Part shown: positions 28,826 through 39,069 of the stretch, in pieces
Position numbering within the stretch: the stretch's first letter is position 1
Layout of the letters: each line of letters starts with the position of its first letter
Notes under the pieces: model-generated
The model's database searches: none
Seen by the model: the letters and a program-made list of their open reading frames with translations, nothing else
What the model was told of the DNA's origin: nothing
Made by a program: the position numbers and the translations under genes
Assembly (NCBI RefSeq): GCF_014773485.1
Contig: NZ_JACXBP010000002.1
Location: 62,001 to 126,000 of the forward strand
Origin: Erwinia aphidicola
GTDB taxonomy: Bacteria; Pseudomonadota; Gammaproteobacteria; Enterobacterales; Enterobacteriaceae
Direction of reading: 5' to 3'
DNA: 64,000 nucleotides

Positions 28826-29257
28826 TCAGGCCTCGCTGACGGGGAAATAGCGGGTTAACGCCTGGCGCGTTTCATCGGGAATGCGGCAGGGTTTATGGTC
28901 GGTGAGGTCGACACAGACCCAGACTAATTTGCCGAGCGCGGCGGGAATGTTTTTTCCCTGTAGCATCAGCTGGATGCTAAACGTCAGGCTGCTGTTGCCG
29001 AGCTTCTCAATCGTCACCTGCGGGGCCACCACATCATCCACCGACAGCGGATGCAGAAAAGTGGCTTCGCATTTTTTAACGTGATACACCACGCCCGCAC
29101 TGTCGGGGCGAAACAGCGGCAGAATATCCGCACGGCGAAAAGCATTCACTACCGCGTCTTCGCAGTAGTCCAGATAGACGGAATTATGCACGTGGCCGTT
29201 GAAATCAATGTCGCGCATTGATACGCGAAATGTTTCGCTATTATACTGATCCTGCAT
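28826..29257 (-). CDS. Hotdog-fold acyl-CoA thioesterase (YbgC/FadM type)
   Basis: 143 residues of the 4-hydroxybenzoyl-CoA thioesterase-like family: FRVSMRDIDFNGHVHNSVYLDYCEDAV (in two blocks) carries the catalytic Asp and the HVHN loop near residues 14-25; C-terminal VWVCVDLTDHKPCRIP. Likely releases a free acid from a thioester. Start ambiguous between ATG 29257 (MQDQYN) and ATG 29266. First gene of the thioesterase-ligase-thiolase operon, divergent from the enoyl reductase with under 50 bp between, so the two promoters must overlap. Confidence 0.8.
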   Translation of the reverse strand: MQDQYNSETFRVSMRDIDFNGHVHNSVYLDYCEDAVVNAFRRADILPLFRPDSAGVVYHVKKCEATFLHPLSVDDVVAPQVTIEKLGNSSLTFSIQLMLQGKNIPAALGKLVWVCVDLTDHKPCRIPDETRQALTRYFPVSEA

Positions 29258-29303
29258 AAAAATCATTAACCTGTAAACCGGACAACACTGAAGAAAATAT
29301 ACC

Positions 29304-30290
29304 ATGAAAGAGACTTTATTCACCAGAGCGGTGGTCCGGGAGTTCGGCAACATCAGCGACGTTGTGCAGCTGGAGCAGTGCGCATTAGCTCCGTTAGCGG
29401 CGGGTCACGTGCGGGTCAGAATGCGCTACGCCACGATTAATCCCTCCGATATTATTACCATTTCCGGCGCATACCGTTCACGCATCGCCCTGCCGTTCGT
29501 GCCGGGTTTTGAAGGCACCGGCACAGTCAGTGAGAGCCATGACGACACGCTGGCCGTCGGTCAGCGCGTGCTGCCGGTCGGCAGTATGGGCGCGTGGCAG
29601 ACCTGGAAAGAGAGCGAGCCGCAGTGGTGCTTCACCCTGCCCGACTACGTCACTGACCAGCAGGCGGCGACCAGCTACGTCAACCCGATGACCGCGCTGC
29701 TGATGCTGACAGAGGAGCTGCAGTTTACCCCGGGGATGCGCATCATCATTAACGCCGCCAACTCCGCGATTGGCAAAATGCTGATCCGCATCGCCAACCA
29801 TATGGGGCTGGAGCCGATTGTTATCGTGCGGCGGGCGCAGAACCTCGGCCTGTTCGCGGGTTATGCTACCGGGCAGGTGATTAACAGCAGCGCGGCGGAT
29901 TATGCGCAGAAGCTGGCGGCGATTGCGCGCAGCGGCGGCGCGGCGGCGATCCTCGACTGCATTGGCGGTGACGAATCGCTGACGCTGGCGCAGGCGCTGG
30001 CACCCGGCGGGCAGTTTATCCATTACGGCCTGCTCTCCGGCCAGCCCATTCCGCCTGCGTTCTGGCGCAGTCGCCCGGACATTCGCTTTTCCAATTTCCA
30101 TCTGCGCCTGTGGGTGCATAACCATGAGAAAGCGCTGGTGCAGCGCCGGATCAACGAGGTGATGGCGCTTATCCGCGACGGGGTGATCGCCACCGAAATT
30201 GTGGCGGAGTTCGCGCTGGAAGAGATTGATCAAGCGGTAAAAGCGGTGCAGTCGGGGGAGTTGCAGGGCAAGATTTTATTGCGCATGTAG
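29304..30290 (+). CDS. MDR-family 2-enoyl thioester reductase-like oxidoreductase
   Basis: 328 residues, medium-chain dehydrogenase/reductase without zinc-binding Cys. N-terminal GroES-like domain (ATINPSDIITISGAY near residue 45), then YVNPMTALLMLTEE near 130 and a Rossmann domain with INAANSAIGKMLIRIA near 150. This layout fits the MECR/ETR group, which reduces trans-2-enoyl thioesters with NADPH, or quinone oxidoreductase relatives. Divergent from the thioesterase operon, so probably part of the same pathway. Confidence 0.8.
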   Translation: MKETLFTRAVVREFGNISDVVQLEQCALAPLAAGHVRVRMRYATINPSDIITISGAYRSRIALPFVPGFEGTGTVSESHDDTLAVGQRVLPVGSMGAWQTWKESEPQWCFTLPDYVTDQQAATSYVNPMTALLMLTEELQFTPGMRIIINAANSAIGKMLIRIANHMGLEPIVIVRRAQNLGLFAGYATGQVINSSAADYAQKLAAIARSGGAAAILDCIGGDESLTLAQALAPGGQFIHYGLLSGQPIPPAFWRSRPDIRFSNFHLRLWVHNHEKALVQRRINEVMALIRDGVIATEIVAEFALEEIDQAVKAVQSGELQGKILLRM

Positions 30291-30300
30291 CGTCAGAAAC

Positions 30301-30327
30301 GGGCCGACCGAACAAGAGGGTCGGCCC
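30301..30327. terminator. Hairpin between the reductase gene and bioY
   Basis: 9-bp perfect stem GGGCCGACC with its complement around a 9-base loop, followed by CCTATG. Lies between convergent gene ends. Same TAGGGG/GGCCC-type edge as the hairpins at 9547 and 19120. Confidence 0.6.
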
Positions 30328-30344
30328 CTATGCAGGTGTCGGGC

Positions 30345-30884
30345 TTATTCCAGGGTCGGATAGGCCCGGCGCACGGCGCGCACAATCAGCACCGCCAGCA
30401 CCACTTTAACGATATCCCCCGGCAGGAAGCCGAGAGAACCCAGCGCCGCCTGCTTAAGCGGCAGCCCCGCCACCAGCGCAATCCACGGAATACCCGCCGA
30501 GTAGATCAGCACCACGCCGCCCAGCGTCAGGAACAGCAGCTCTTTCACCAGCGTTAGCGATCGCAGATTACGCTGATACAGCCAGCCTGTCAGCAGTGCC
30601 GCCAGCGGCCACGAGAGGATAAATCCGCCGCTGGTGCCGAGGAAAACGCCAAGGCCACCGCGCCCACCGGCCAGCAGCGGCAGGCCAATTGCCACCAGCA
30701 GTACAAACAGCGCCAGCGCCAGCGCGCCGCGTTTGGCTCCGGCAATCGCTCCGGCCAGCATCGGGCCTAGCGTCTGGGCGGTGATCGGTACCGCAATCAC
30801 CGGCAGGCTGAAGGCCGGGAACAGGCCCAGCGCGGCGGTGATCGCAGCAAACAGCGCGATATACACAATATCTCGGGTCGACAT
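30345..30884 (-). CDS. bioY: Biotin transporter substrate-binding subunit BioY
   Basis: 179-residue S component of an ECF transporter. About six membrane segments; the BioY family signature includes VIAVPITAQTLGPMLAGAIAG (two blocks, near residue 32) and GFLPGDIVKVVLAV near residue 152. Binds biotin and docks on the T and A subunits. Its start overlaps the bioN stop by one base. Last gene of the SDR-bioM-bioN-bioY operon. Confidence 0.92.
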   Translation of the reverse strand: MSTRDIVYIALFAAITAALGLFPAFSLPVIAVPITAQTLGPMLAGAIAGAKRGALALALFVLLVAIGLPLLAGGRGGLGVFLGTSGGFILSWPLAALLTGWLYQRNLRSLTLVKELLFLTLGGVVLIYSAGIPWIALVAGLPLKQAALGSLGFLPGDIVKVVLAVLIVRAVRRAYPTLE

Positions 30885-31525
30885 TACTCTCTCACTTTTT
30901 CAGCATCGCTGCGCTCACGGCGCAGCTGGGGGTCCCAGGCGCGGGCTTCCAGCGCGGCGGCAATATCATCGGCCATCTTCAGGGTACGCACAATCACCGG
31001 GATCGCCACCGCCAGCACGCTGCGATCCAGCCCGCGCGCCTTTTGCGCTTCGCGCACTTCGGCGGTGATCCCCGCCAGCACCGGAATAAAACGCAGCGCC
31101 AGCGACAGCGCCAGGCTGACTTTGGCCGGGTTGATGCGCAGGAAGCGCAGCCAGGACAGGCCTTTCTCCAGCGCGTCGATCATCTCTGAAGTGCGGGTGG
31201 TGAGCGTCACCAGCGCCGCCATCAGCATCAGCGCCGCCAGGCGGGCAATCACCAGCACCCCGGACTGCCAGCTGACCATCCACCACTGCACGGCAAACAG
31301 CAGCACCAGCACCCACAGCAGCGGCTTCAGCTGCAGCAGCATAATACGCAGGCTGATGCGTGCCAGCGGATAGAGCAGCATCACCACCAGCAGCGCGCCA
31401 AGCGTCGCATCCAGGCGCGGGAAGACAAACAGCAGCGTGCCGAGGATCGCCAGCGTGAGGATCTTGATGCCCGGCGGCAAACGGTGCAGCGGGGAATGAC
31501 CCGGAATATAGTCGCTCAGCGTCAT
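30884..31525 (-). CDS. bioN: ECF transporter transmembrane subunit BioN (EcfT/CbiQ family)
   Basis: 213-residue T component. Several membrane segments and the two Ala-Arg coupling motifs typical of EcfT near the C-terminus: EAQKARGLD and ALEARAWD (residues about 165 and 195), which touch the ATPase. Start overlaps the bioM stop (ATGA). With BioM and BioY it forms a dedicated biotin importer, as in rhizobial bioMNY. Confidence 0.9.
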   Translation of the reverse strand: MTLSDYIPGHSPLHRLPPGIKILTLAILGTLLFVFPRLDATLGALLVVMLLYPLARISLRIMLLQLKPLLWVLVLLFAVQWWMVSWQSGVLVIARLAALMLMAALVTLTTRTSEMIDALEKGLSWLRFLRINPAKVSLALSLALRFIPVLAGITAEVREAQKARGLDRSVLAVAIPVIVRTLKMADDIAAALEARAWDPQLRRERSDAEKVRE

Positions 31526-32196
31526 GACATCAACCTGACGTACTCTTTCAGCGCCACGGCGGGCACATCGTCAATCACCACTTTGCCGTGGTCGAACACC
31601 AGCACGCGCTCGAAATCCTGCAAAAACTCCAGATCGTGCGAGACCACAATAGCGGTCTGCTCGAGGTCGGCAATCGCCTGGGCAATCCGGCGCTTGTTGC
31701 GCAGATCCAGCAGCGTCGTCGGCTCATCAAACACGATGTACTCCGGCGCCATCACCAGCACGCCGGAGATCGCCAGCAGCTGTTTCTGACCGCCGCTCAG
31801 CAGGTGCGCCGGATGCTGGCGAAACGCCTGCATATCGTAGCGCGCCAGTGCGGCATCGCTGCGCTCGCGGATCACGGCTTTCGACAGGCCAAGATTTTTC
31901 ATCCCGAAGGCGAGATCTTCCTCCACCACCGGAAAAACAATCTGATTATCCGGGTTCTGGAAAACAAAGCCGACTTTGCGCCGCACCGCTTTACCGTGCT
32001 GACGGGTGTTGAGGCCGTCGACCAGCACCTCGCCCTGCTTCGGCAGCAGCAGGCCATTCAGCAGGCGGACAAAGGTGCTTTTACCGCAGCCGTTGCTGCC
32101 GACGATGCCGATGCGTTTTTCCGTCAGCTGCAGATTGATATTGTCGAGTACCGTGCGCTCACCGTAAGCGTGCGATACCCCTTTCAGTTCCAGCAT
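31522..32196 (-). CDS. bioM: ECF transporter ATP-binding subunit BioM
   Basis: 224-residue ABC ATPase. Walker A is [11 protein letters not shown] near residue 34, Q-loop [13 protein letters not shown], signature [12 protein letters not shown] near 128, and Walker [11 protein letters not shown] near 150. The QNPDNQI block is typical of ECF ATPases. ATG 32196 follows CAGGAGACTT; a longer reading to 32244 would overlap the SDR gene. It starts 13 bases after the SDR stop. Confidence 0.92.
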   Translation of the reverse strand: MLELKGVSHAYGERTVLDNINLQLTEKRIGIVGSNGCGKSTFVRLLNGLLLPKQGEVLVDGLNTRQHGKAVRRKVGFVFQNPDNQIVFPVVEEDLAFGMKNLGLSKAVIRERSDAALARYDMQAFRQHPAHLLSGGQKQLLAISGVLVMAPEYIVFDEPTTLLDLRNKRRIAQAIADLEQTAIVVSHDLEFLQDFERVLVFDHGKVVIDDVPAVALKEYVRLMS

Positions 32197-32209
32197 GAAG
32201 TCTCCTGGC

Positions 32210-32914
32210 TCAGGCGGGTTTGCGCGGGCGATACTGGCGGCCAATGGTCAGCTGCTCGACCACGGCGGCAGGCGACAGCGACATAACGAAATCGACGGCG
32301 CGGCAGATATCTTCGCTGCTCAGCATCTCGTCCGGCGTCAGTCCTGAACCCTGCGCCATATCGGTATCCACCACGTCCGGGCACAGAGTAGTGACTTTAA
32401 TCCCCTGTGCGCCCAGCTCGCGGGCAATCGAGCGGCTGTAGCCGACCAGTGCATGTTTGCTGGCGGCATAGCTGGCGACGCTGCCGTAAGGCTGCACGCC
32501 GCTGACCGAAGCCAGATTAAAGATGCGCGCGTCCGGCGCACGCAGCAGCCACGGCGTACAGAGCTGGCACAGGTGATGAATGGCGGTGACATTGGTGGCC
32601 AGCATCGCGCTGAAGTCATCGACCGGGGTGCAGGTCGACCCGGCGCGGAAGATCCCGGCGGCGTTGATCAGGACATCAAGCTGCTGATGCTGGCTGAGTG
32701 CCTGCTGCACCTGCTGTGCAACGGCAGGATAGTCACAGACGTCGAGCGCCAGCGTCTGTAAGCGTGCGGGATCGCGCGTGGCGGCAAAGCTTGCCAGCGC
32801 CTGCGCATCACGCGCCAGTAGAATCAGATGATAGCCCTGCTCATAGAAATGGCGGGCAAGATGGTGACCGATACCGCGGGAGGCACCGGTAATCAGTGCG
32901 ACTTTGTTTAACAC
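32210..32914 (-). CDS. Short-chain dehydrogenase/reductase
   Basis: 234-residue classical SDR. Cofactor loop ITGASRGIG near residue 8, NAAG near 85, and the catalytic Ser and YAASK near 133-153. GTG start after AAAGGCGTGTT. Such enzymes often reduce 3-oxoacyl thioesters, but substrate is not readable; a Pro-rich DIAAAL-like substrate loop gives no clue. It is the first gene of the operon with bioMNY, an unusual partner for a biotin importer. Confidence 0.87.
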   Translation of the reverse strand: MLNKVALITGASRGIGHHLARHFYEQGYHLILLARDAQALASFAATRDPARLQTLALDVCDYPAVAQQVQQALSQHQQLDVLINAAGIFRAGSTCTPVDDFSAMLATNVTAIHHLCQLCTPWLLRAPDARIFNLASVSGVQPYGSVASYAASKHALVGYSRSIARELGAQGIKVTTLCPDVVDTDMAQGSGLTPDEMLSSEDICRAVDFVMSLSPAAVVEQLTIGRQYRPRKPA

Positions 32915-33003
32915 AACACGCCTTTTAGCTGGGCAGAAATTGCCTGCAAAGATACGCGAATTTTCGTCGCCCTGCGCGGATTTTTAGCGGGGTACAGTAA
33001 GCA

Positions 33004-33027
33004 AAACGGCTCCCGCAGGAGCCGTTT
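33004..33027 (-). terminator. Terminator after lpdA
   Basis: 10-bp perfect stem AAACGGCTCC with its complement and a 4-base loop; on the minus strand it ends in TTTTG. It lies just after the lpdA stop and separates the pdh operon from the SDR-bioMNY unit. Confidence 0.8.
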
Positions 33028-33043
33028 CTAACGCGTCAGCGAA

Positions 33044-34471
33044 TTATTTCTTTTTCGCTTTCGGGTTTGGCAGGTCGGTGATGCTGCCTTCGAAGATTTC
33101 CGCCGCCAGACCAACCGATTCGTGCAGGGTTGGGTGAGCGTGGATGGTCAGCGCCAGATCTTCAGCGTCACAACCCATCTCGATAGCCAGACCGATTTCA
33201 CCCAGCAGCTCGCCGCCGTTGGTGCCGACAATCGCACCACCGATCACGCGGTGAGTCTCTTTGTCGAAGATCAGTTTGGTCATGCCGTCTGCACAGTCGG
33301 AAGCGATAGCGCGGCCTGAAGCTGCCCACGGGAAGGTGGCGGTTTCATAGCTGATGCCTTTCTCTTTCGCTTCTTTCTCGGTCAGACCGACCCAGGCAAC
33401 TTCTGGCTCAGTGTAAGCAATCGATGGGATCACTTTCGGGTCGAAGTAGTGTTTCTTACCAGAAATCACTTCTGCCGCCACGTGGCCTTCATGCACGCCT
33501 TTGTGTGCCAGCATTGGCTGACCGACGATGTCGCCGATAGCAAAGATGTGCGGCACGTTGGTACGCATCTGCTTGTCGACGCGGATGAAACCACGGTCGT
33601 CCACTTCCACGCCCGCTTTGCCAGCATCCAGACCTTTACCGTTCGGTACGCGGCCAATCGCCACCAGCACCGCGTCGTAACGCTGTGGTTCTGCAGGGGC
33701 TTTTTTGCCTTCCATGGTCACGTAGATGCCGTCTTCTTTCGCTTCTACCGCGGTGACTTTGGTTTCCAGCATCAGGTTGAACTGCTTACCGATACGCTTA
33801 GTGAAGACTTTTACCACGTCTTTGTCGGCAGCCGGGATCACCTGATCAAACATTTCTACCACGTCAATCTGTGAGCCGAGCGCGTGATACACGGTGCCCA
33901 TCTCCAGACCGATGATACCGCCGCCCATGACCAGCAAACGCTCTGGCACTTCTTTCAGCTCCAGCGCATCGGTAGAGTCCCAAACGCGTGGGTCTTCGTG
34001 CGGAATGAATGGCAGCTGAATGGGACGGGAACCCGCCGCGATAATTGCGTTGTCGAAAGTGATCGTGGTGGTTTCACCCTTCTCATTTTCTACAACCAGA
34101 GTATTTGCACCGGTAAATTTACCCAGGCCGTTGACCACGTTCACTTTACGGCCTTTTGCCATGCCGGCCAGGCCACCGGTCAGCTGACCGATCACTTTCT
34201 CTTTCCAGCTGCGGATTTTATCAACATCGGTCTGCGGCTTGCCGAAGACGATACCGTGAGCTTCCAGCGCTTTGGCTTCTTCAATCACCTTCGCCACGTG
34301 CAGCAGGGCTTTAGAAGGGATACAGCCGACATTCAGACAGACACCACCCAGGGTGCTGTAACGCTCAACGATCACGGTCTCCAGACCTAAATCCGCTGCA
34401 CGGAAGGCTGCAGAGTAGCCTGCAGGACCTGCCCCAAGTACCACGACCTGAGTTTTAATTTCTGTACTCAT
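33044..34471 (-). CDS. lpdA: Dihydrolipoamide dehydrogenase Lpd
   Basis: FAD-containing E3 subunit shared by pyruvate dehydrogenase, 2-oxoglutarate dehydrogenase and the glycine cleavage system. FAD motif VVLGAGPAGYSAA near residue 9, redox disulfide GGVCLNVGCIPSKAL near 43, NAD motif GGGIIGLEMG near 180, and the C-terminal HAHPTLHES with the active-site His and Glu near 445. Start at the second of two ATGs (34471), which has better spacing from GAGG and matches E. coli. Confidence 0.97.
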   Translation of the reverse strand: MSTEIKTQVVVLGAGPAGYSAAFRAADLGLETVIVERYSTLGGVCLNVGCIPSKALLHVAKVIEEAKALEAHGIVFGKPQTDVDKIRSWKEKVIGQLTGGLAGMAKGRKVNVVNGLGKFTGANTLVVENEKGETTTITFDNAIIAAGSRPIQLPFIPHEDPRVWDSTDALELKEVPERLLVMGGGIIGLEMGTVYHALGSQIDVVEMFDQVIPAADKDVVKVFTKRIGKQFNLMLETKVTAVEAKEDGIYVTMEGKKAPAEPQRYDAVLVAIGRVPNGKGLDAGKAGVEVDDRGFIRVDKQMRTNVPHIFAIGDIVGQPMLAHKGVHEGHVAAEVISGKKHYFDPKVIPSIAYTEPEVAWVGLTEKEAKEKGISYETATFPWAASGRAIASDCADGMTKLIFDKETHRVIGGAIVGTNGGELLGEIGLAIEMGCDAEDLALTIHAHPTLHESVGLAAEIFEGSITDLPNPKAKKK

Positions 34472-34615
34472 CATGACCTCTTAATTGATTGTCCGGCGGG
34501 TCAGGGCTTTGAATTTGAACGTCCTTCTTCCACCGGGACGCGTTCACCGCAAGAGTTTACAGAATTGTTAATAAACTGCAAACCGCGGTGCCACGAATCA
34601 CTACAACATCTTACG

Positions 34616-34641
34616 ACAAGGCCGGCTTTCGCCGGCCTTGT
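34616..34641. terminator. Strong hairpin between aceF and lpdA
   Basis: 11-bp perfect stem ACAAGGCCGGC with its complement and a 4-base loop, without a following T-run. It probably attenuates readthrough from aceF or protects mRNA ends; lpdA has its own promoter in E. coli. Confidence 0.6.
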
Positions 34642-34647
34642 TAAGGG

Positions 34648-36252
34648 TTACATCACCAGACGGCGAATGTCGGCCAGTGCATTGTTGATGATGGTGATGA
34701 AACGCGCACCGTCAGCACCGTCGATGACGCGGTGGTCGAAGGAGAGCGACATCGGCATCATCAGACGCGGCGTGAACTCTTTACCGTTCCAGACCGGCTC
34801 CATCGCCGACTTGGAAACGCCCAGGATAGCCACTTCCGGCGCGTTAACGATTGGCGCGAAGTGAGTTGTCCCGATACCGCCCAGGCTCGAGATGGTGAAG
34901 CAACCGCCCTGCATTTCGCCCGCGGTCAGCTTGCCATCACGCGCTTTTTTGGAGATAGCCATCAGTTCACGCGAAAGCTCGGTAATGCCTTTCTTGTTCA
35001 CGTCTTTGAACACCGGAACCACCAGACCGTTTGGCGTATCAACCGCCACACCGATGTTGATGTATTTTTTCAGCGTCAGTTTCTGACCATCTTCAGACAG
35101 CGAGCTGTTGAAGCGAGGCATCTGCTCAAGCGCAGCCGCGACTGCTTTCATGATGAACACCACCGGGGTGAACTTCACGTCCAGCTTACGCTTCTCGGCT
35201 TCGGCGTTCTGCTGCTTGCGGAACGCTTCCAGTTCGGTGATGTCGGTTTTATCGAAGTGAGTCACGTGTGGGATCATCACCCAGTTGCGGCTCAGGTTAG
35301 CACCAGAAATTTTCTGGATGCGGCCCAGCTCGACTTCTTCGATTTCGCCGAACTTGCTGAAGTCCACTTTCGGCCATGGCAGCATGCCAGGCAGACCGCC
35401 GCCAGCGGCAGCAGGAGCTTCTGCGCGTTTCACCGCGTCTTTCACGTAGCTCTGCACGTCTTCTTTCAGAATACGGCCTTTACGTCCGGTGCCTTTGACT
35501 TTCGCCAGGTTTACACCGAATTCGCGTGCCAGACGGCGGATCACCGGGGTGGCATGCACGTAGGCATCGTTTTCTGCGAAATCAGACTTCGCTTCCGCTT
35601 TAGCAGGAGCCGCAGCCGGGGCCGCTTTCTCTTCCTGCTTAGGCGCAGCTGGGGCATCTTCTGTTTTGGCAGCCGGCGCGGCGGCGGCTGGAGCAGCGCC
35701 TTCCACTTCGAACACCATCACCAGAGAGCCGGTGCTGACTTTGTCGCCGGTGGCAATTTTGATCTCTTTCACGGTACCCGCGAACGGCGCCGGAACTTCC
35801 ATTGAGGCTTTGTCGCCTTCAACGGTGAGGATCGACTGCTCAGCTTCAACCTTGTCGCCAACTTTAACCATGATCTCGGTGACTTCAACTTCGTCGCCGC
35901 CGATGTCCGGTACGTTAACGTCTTTTGCACCGCTGGCCGCAGCAGGAGCCGCAGCAGGCGCAGCCGCCGGGGCCGCTTCTTCTTTCTTCTCTTCGGCCGG
36001 AGCCGGTGCCGCAGCACCGCCTTCCGCTTCGAAGATCATGATCAGTTTGCCAGTCTCAACTTTGTCGCCGGTAGAGATCTTGATCTCTTTTACCACGCCA
36101 GCCTGCGGAGACGGGACTTCCATAGAGGCTTTATCGCCTTCTACGACAATCAGCGACTGCTCAACTTCAACCTTGTCGCCAACCTTGACCAGGATCTCAG
36201 TGACTTCAACTTCGTCCGCGCCGATATCCGGTACATTAATTTCGATAGCCAT
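34648..36252 (-). CDS. aceF: Pyruvate dehydrogenase E2, dihydrolipoamide acetyltransferase, two lipoyl domains
   Basis: 534 residues. Two lipoyl domains with the lipoylated Lys in [14 protein letters not shown] (near residue 41) and [14 protein letters not shown] (near 145), each followed by an Ala/Pro-rich linker ([14 protein letters not shown]). Then the E1/E3-binding domain ([20 protein letters not shown] in parts) and the acetyltransferase core ending in [14 protein letters not shown]. coli AceF has three lipoyl domains and about 630 residues, so one domain is absent here. It starts 14 bases after aceE. Confidence 0.97.
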   Translation of the reverse strand: MAIEINVPDIGADEVEVTEILVKVGDKVEVEQSLIVVEGDKASMEVPSPQAGVVKEIKISTGDKVETGKLIMIFEAEGGAAAPAPAEEKKEEAAPAAAPAAAPAAASGAKDVNVPDIGGDEVEVTEIMVKVGDKVEAEQSILTVEGDKASMEVPAPFAGTVKEIKIATGDKVSTGSLVMVFEVEGAAPAAAAPAAKTEDAPAAPKQEEKAAPAAAPAKAEAKSDFAENDAYVHATPVIRRLAREFGVNLAKVKGTGRKGRILKEDVQSYVKDAVKRAEAPAAAGGGLPGMLPWPKVDFSKFGEIEEVELGRIQKISGANLSRNWVMIPHVTHFDKTDITELEAFRKQQNAEAEKRKLDVKFTPVVFIMKAVAAALEQMPRFNSSLSEDGQKLTLKKYINIGVAVDTPNGLVVPVFKDVNKKGITELSRELMAISKKARDGKLTAGEMQGGCFTISSLGGIGTTHFAPIVNAPEVAILGVSKSAMEPVWNGKEFTPRLMMPMSLSFDHRVIDGADGARFITIINNALADIRRLVM

Positions 36253-36266
36253 TACTCTCTTACCTC

Positions 36267-38930
36267 TTATGCCAGACGCGGGTTAACTTTATCTGCATCG
36301 ATCTCGAACTTGGCGATGGCATCTGCAACCACTTTCTTGTCGATTTCGCCACGTTTAGCCAGTTCACCCAGGGCCGCTACGACCACGTAAGACGCGTCCA
36401 CTTCGAAGTGGTGACGCAGGTTCTCACGGCTGTCTGAACGACCAAAGCCGTCCGTACCCAGCACGCGGTAATCGCTGGCAGGCACATAGCTGCGCACCTG
36501 CTCGGCGAACAGTTTCATGTAGTCAGTTGAAGCCACGGCGGGTGCATCGTTCATCACCTGAGCGATGTACGGTACGCGTGCTTCTTCTGTTGGGTGCAGC
36601 ATGTTCCAGCGCTCACAGTCCTGACCGTCACGGGCCAGTTCGGTGAAGGAGGTCACGCTGTAGACGTCAGAACCCACACCGTAGTCTTTCGCCAGGATCT
36701 CTGCCGCTTCACGCACGTGACGCAGGATAGAGCCTGAACCCAGCAGCTGAACTTTACCTTTGCTACCCGCGATGGTGTCGAGTTTGTAGATACCTTTACG
36801 GATACCCTCTTCGGCACCGGCCGGCATGGCTGGCATATGGTAGTTTTCGTTCAGCGTGGTGATGTAGTAGTAAACGTTTTCCTGCGCGTCACCGTACATG
36901 CGTACCAGACCGTCATGCATGATGACCGCAACTTCATAGGCGTACGCTGGATCGTAAGAGATACAGTTCGGGATAGTCAGCGACTGAATGTGGCTGTGAC
37001 CATCTTCGTGCTGCAGACCTTCGCCGTTCAGCGTGGTGCGACCGGAAGTGCCGCCCACCAGGAAGCCACGCGCCTGCTGGTCACCTGCTGCCCAGCACAG
37101 GTCGCCGATACGCTGGAAACCGAACATCGAGTAGTAGATGTAGAACGGGATCATTGGCAGGTTGTTGGTGCTGTAAGACGTTGCCGCCGCCAGCCACGAT
37201 GCGCCTGCACCCAGTTCGTTAATGCCTTCCTGCAGGATCTGACCTTTCTCGTCTTCTTTATAGTAAGCAACCTGCTCACGGTCCTGCGGGGTGTACTGCT
37301 GGCCGTTCGGGCTGTAGATACCGATCTGACGGAACAGACCTTCCATACCGAAGGTACGCGCTTCATCGGCGATGATTGGCACCAGGCGATCTTTGATCGA
37401 CGGGTTCTTCAGCATCACGTTCAGGGCACGCACGAAGGCGATAGTGGTGGAGATCTCTTTGTTCTGCTCATCCAGCAGCTGACGGAAATCTTCCAGCGCA
37501 GGCATTTCCAGCTTCTCGCTGAATTTTGCTTCGCGGGTTGGCAGGTAGCCACCCAGCTTCTGACGCTGGCCGTGCAGGTAAGTGTGCTCTTCCGAGCCTT
37601 CAGCGAAGGTCACGTAAGGCAGGTTTTCGATCTCTTCATCGCTGACTGGCACGTTGAAGCGGTCGCGGATGTAACGCACGCCTTCGTGGTTCATCTTCTT
37701 AACCTGGTGCGCGATGTTTTTGCCTTCCGCAGTCTCACCCATACCGTAACCTTTAACGGTATGAGCCAGGATCACCACAGGTTTGCCTTTGGTATCCTGC
37801 GCTTTTTTCAGCGCGGCATAGACTTTCTTCGGATCGTGGCCGCCACGGTTCAGTGACCAGATCTCGTCGTCGGTCATATCTTTCACCAGCTCTGCGGTTT
37901 CCGGATATTTACCGAAGAAGTGCTCACGCACGTAAGCGCCGTTTTTCGATTTGAAGGTCTGGTAGTCACCGTCAACGGTTTCGTTCATCAGCTGGACCAG
38001 CTTACCGCTGGTATCTTTACGCAGCAGCGCATCCCAACGATCGCCCCAGATCACTTTGATCACTTCCCAGCCGGCGCCACCGAAGATGCCGTCCAGTTCG
38101 TTAATGATCTTGCCGTTACCGGTGACCGGGCCATCCAGGCGCTGCAGGTTACAGTTGATGATGAAGACCAGGTTATCCAGTTTTTCACGGGTGGCGATGG
38201 TGATCGCACCTTTGGATTCCGGCTCATCCATCTCACCGTCACCGAGGAAGGCGTAAACGGTCTGCTGAGAGGTATCTTTCAGGCCGCGGTGCTCCAGATA
38301 TTTCAGGAACTTCGCCTGGTAGATCGCACCCAGTGGACCCAGGCCCATGGAAACGGTCGGGAACTGCCAGAAGTCAGGCATCAGTTTCGGGTGCGGGTAA
38401 GAGGAGAGGCCTTTACCGTGCACTTCCTGACGGAAGTTGTTCATCTGCTCTTCGGTCAGGCGACCTTCAAGGAACGCACGTGCGTACACGCCTGGAGAGA
38501 TGTGGCCCTGGAAGTAAACCAGATCGCCGCCGTCTTTTTCGGTACGCGCGCGGAAGAAGTGGTTAAAGCACACTTCATACACGGTTGCGGAAGACTGGAA
38601 GGAGGACATATGGCCACCCAGTTCCAGATCTTTCTTGGAAGCACGCAGCACGGTCATGATAGCGTTCCAGCGAATCGCGGAACGGATACGGCGCTCTAAA
38701 GAGGTGTTGCCCGGGTATTCCGGCTCATCTTCAACAGCAATAGAGTTGACGTAGTTATTGGCTCCAGCACCGGCTGCCACTTTAACGCCGCCTTTACGTG
38801 CTTCGCTCAGGACCTGGTCGATAAGGTACTGTGCGCGCTCAACACCTTCTTCACGGATGACCGATTCGATCGCTTCTAGCCAGTCGCGAGTTTCGATCGG
38901 ATCCACGTCATTGTTTAAACGTTCTGACAT
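36267..38930 (-). CDS. aceE: Pyruvate dehydrogenase E1 component
   Basis: Thiamine-diphosphate enzyme that decarboxylates pyruvate and acetylates the lipoyl arms of AceF. 887 residues, homodimeric type, E. coli length. ThDP site [13 protein letters not shown] near residue 230, and [23 protein letters not shown] (blocks [20 protein letters not shown]) in the second half. Preceded by pdhR and followed by aceF in one operon. Confidence 0.98.
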   Translation of the reverse strand: MSERLNNDVDPIETRDWLEAIESVIREEGVERAQYLIDQVLSEARKGGVKVAAGAGANNYVNSIAVEDEPEYPGNTSLERRIRSAIRWNAIMTVLRASKKDLELGGHMSSFQSSATVYEVCFNHFFRARTEKDGGDLVYFQGHISPGVYARAFLEGRLTEEQMNNFRQEVHGKGLSSYPHPKLMPDFWQFPTVSMGLGPLGAIYQAKFLKYLEHRGLKDTSQQTVYAFLGDGEMDEPESKGAITIATREKLDNLVFIINCNLQRLDGPVTGNGKIINELDGIFGGAGWEVIKVIWGDRWDALLRKDTSGKLVQLMNETVDGDYQTFKSKNGAYVREHFFGKYPETAELVKDMTDDEIWSLNRGGHDPKKVYAALKKAQDTKGKPVVILAHTVKGYGMGETAEGKNIAHQVKKMNHEGVRYIRDRFNVPVSDEEIENLPYVTFAEGSEEHTYLHGQRQKLGGYLPTREAKFSEKLEMPALEDFRQLLDEQNKEISTTIAFVRALNVMLKNPSIKDRLVPIIADEARTFGMEGLFRQIGIYSPNGQQYTPQDREQVAYYKEDEKGQILQEGINELGAGASWLAAATSYSTNNLPMIPFYIYYSMFGFQRIGDLCWAAGDQQARGFLVGGTSGRTTLNGEGLQHEDGHSHIQSLTIPNCISYDPAYAYEVAVIMHDGLVRMYGDAQENVYYYITTLNENYHMPAMPAGAEEGIRKGIYKLDTIAGSKGKVQLLGSGSILRHVREAAEILAKDYGVGSDVYSVTSFTELARDGQDCERWNMLHPTEEARVPYIAQVMNDAPAVASTDYMKLFAEQVRSYVPASDYRVLGTDGFGRSDSRENLRHHFEVDASYVVVAALGELAKRGEIDKKVVADAIAKFEIDADKVNPRLA

Positions 38931-39069
38931 GGGGGGTATTCCTTATCTGTGTCTAATTACGTTGAATTGTCTGGAGCCTGTCTCTCTGTCCTCTGATTCA
39001 TTGCAAAACACAGAGAGACAGGCCCGTCGTTTATACCTTTATCGGTATCTGCCGCGTTATTTTTACGCG

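Noticed and set aside
32915-33003. BirA operator before the SDR-bioMNY operon
   Set aside because: No TTGTnAACC with a matching partner at the required spacing was found; only half-site-like strings occur, one at the thioesterase start.
36837-38699. Long plus-strand frames opposite aceE
   Set aside because: Shadows of aceE, with low-complexity Val/Phe-rich translation and no family match.
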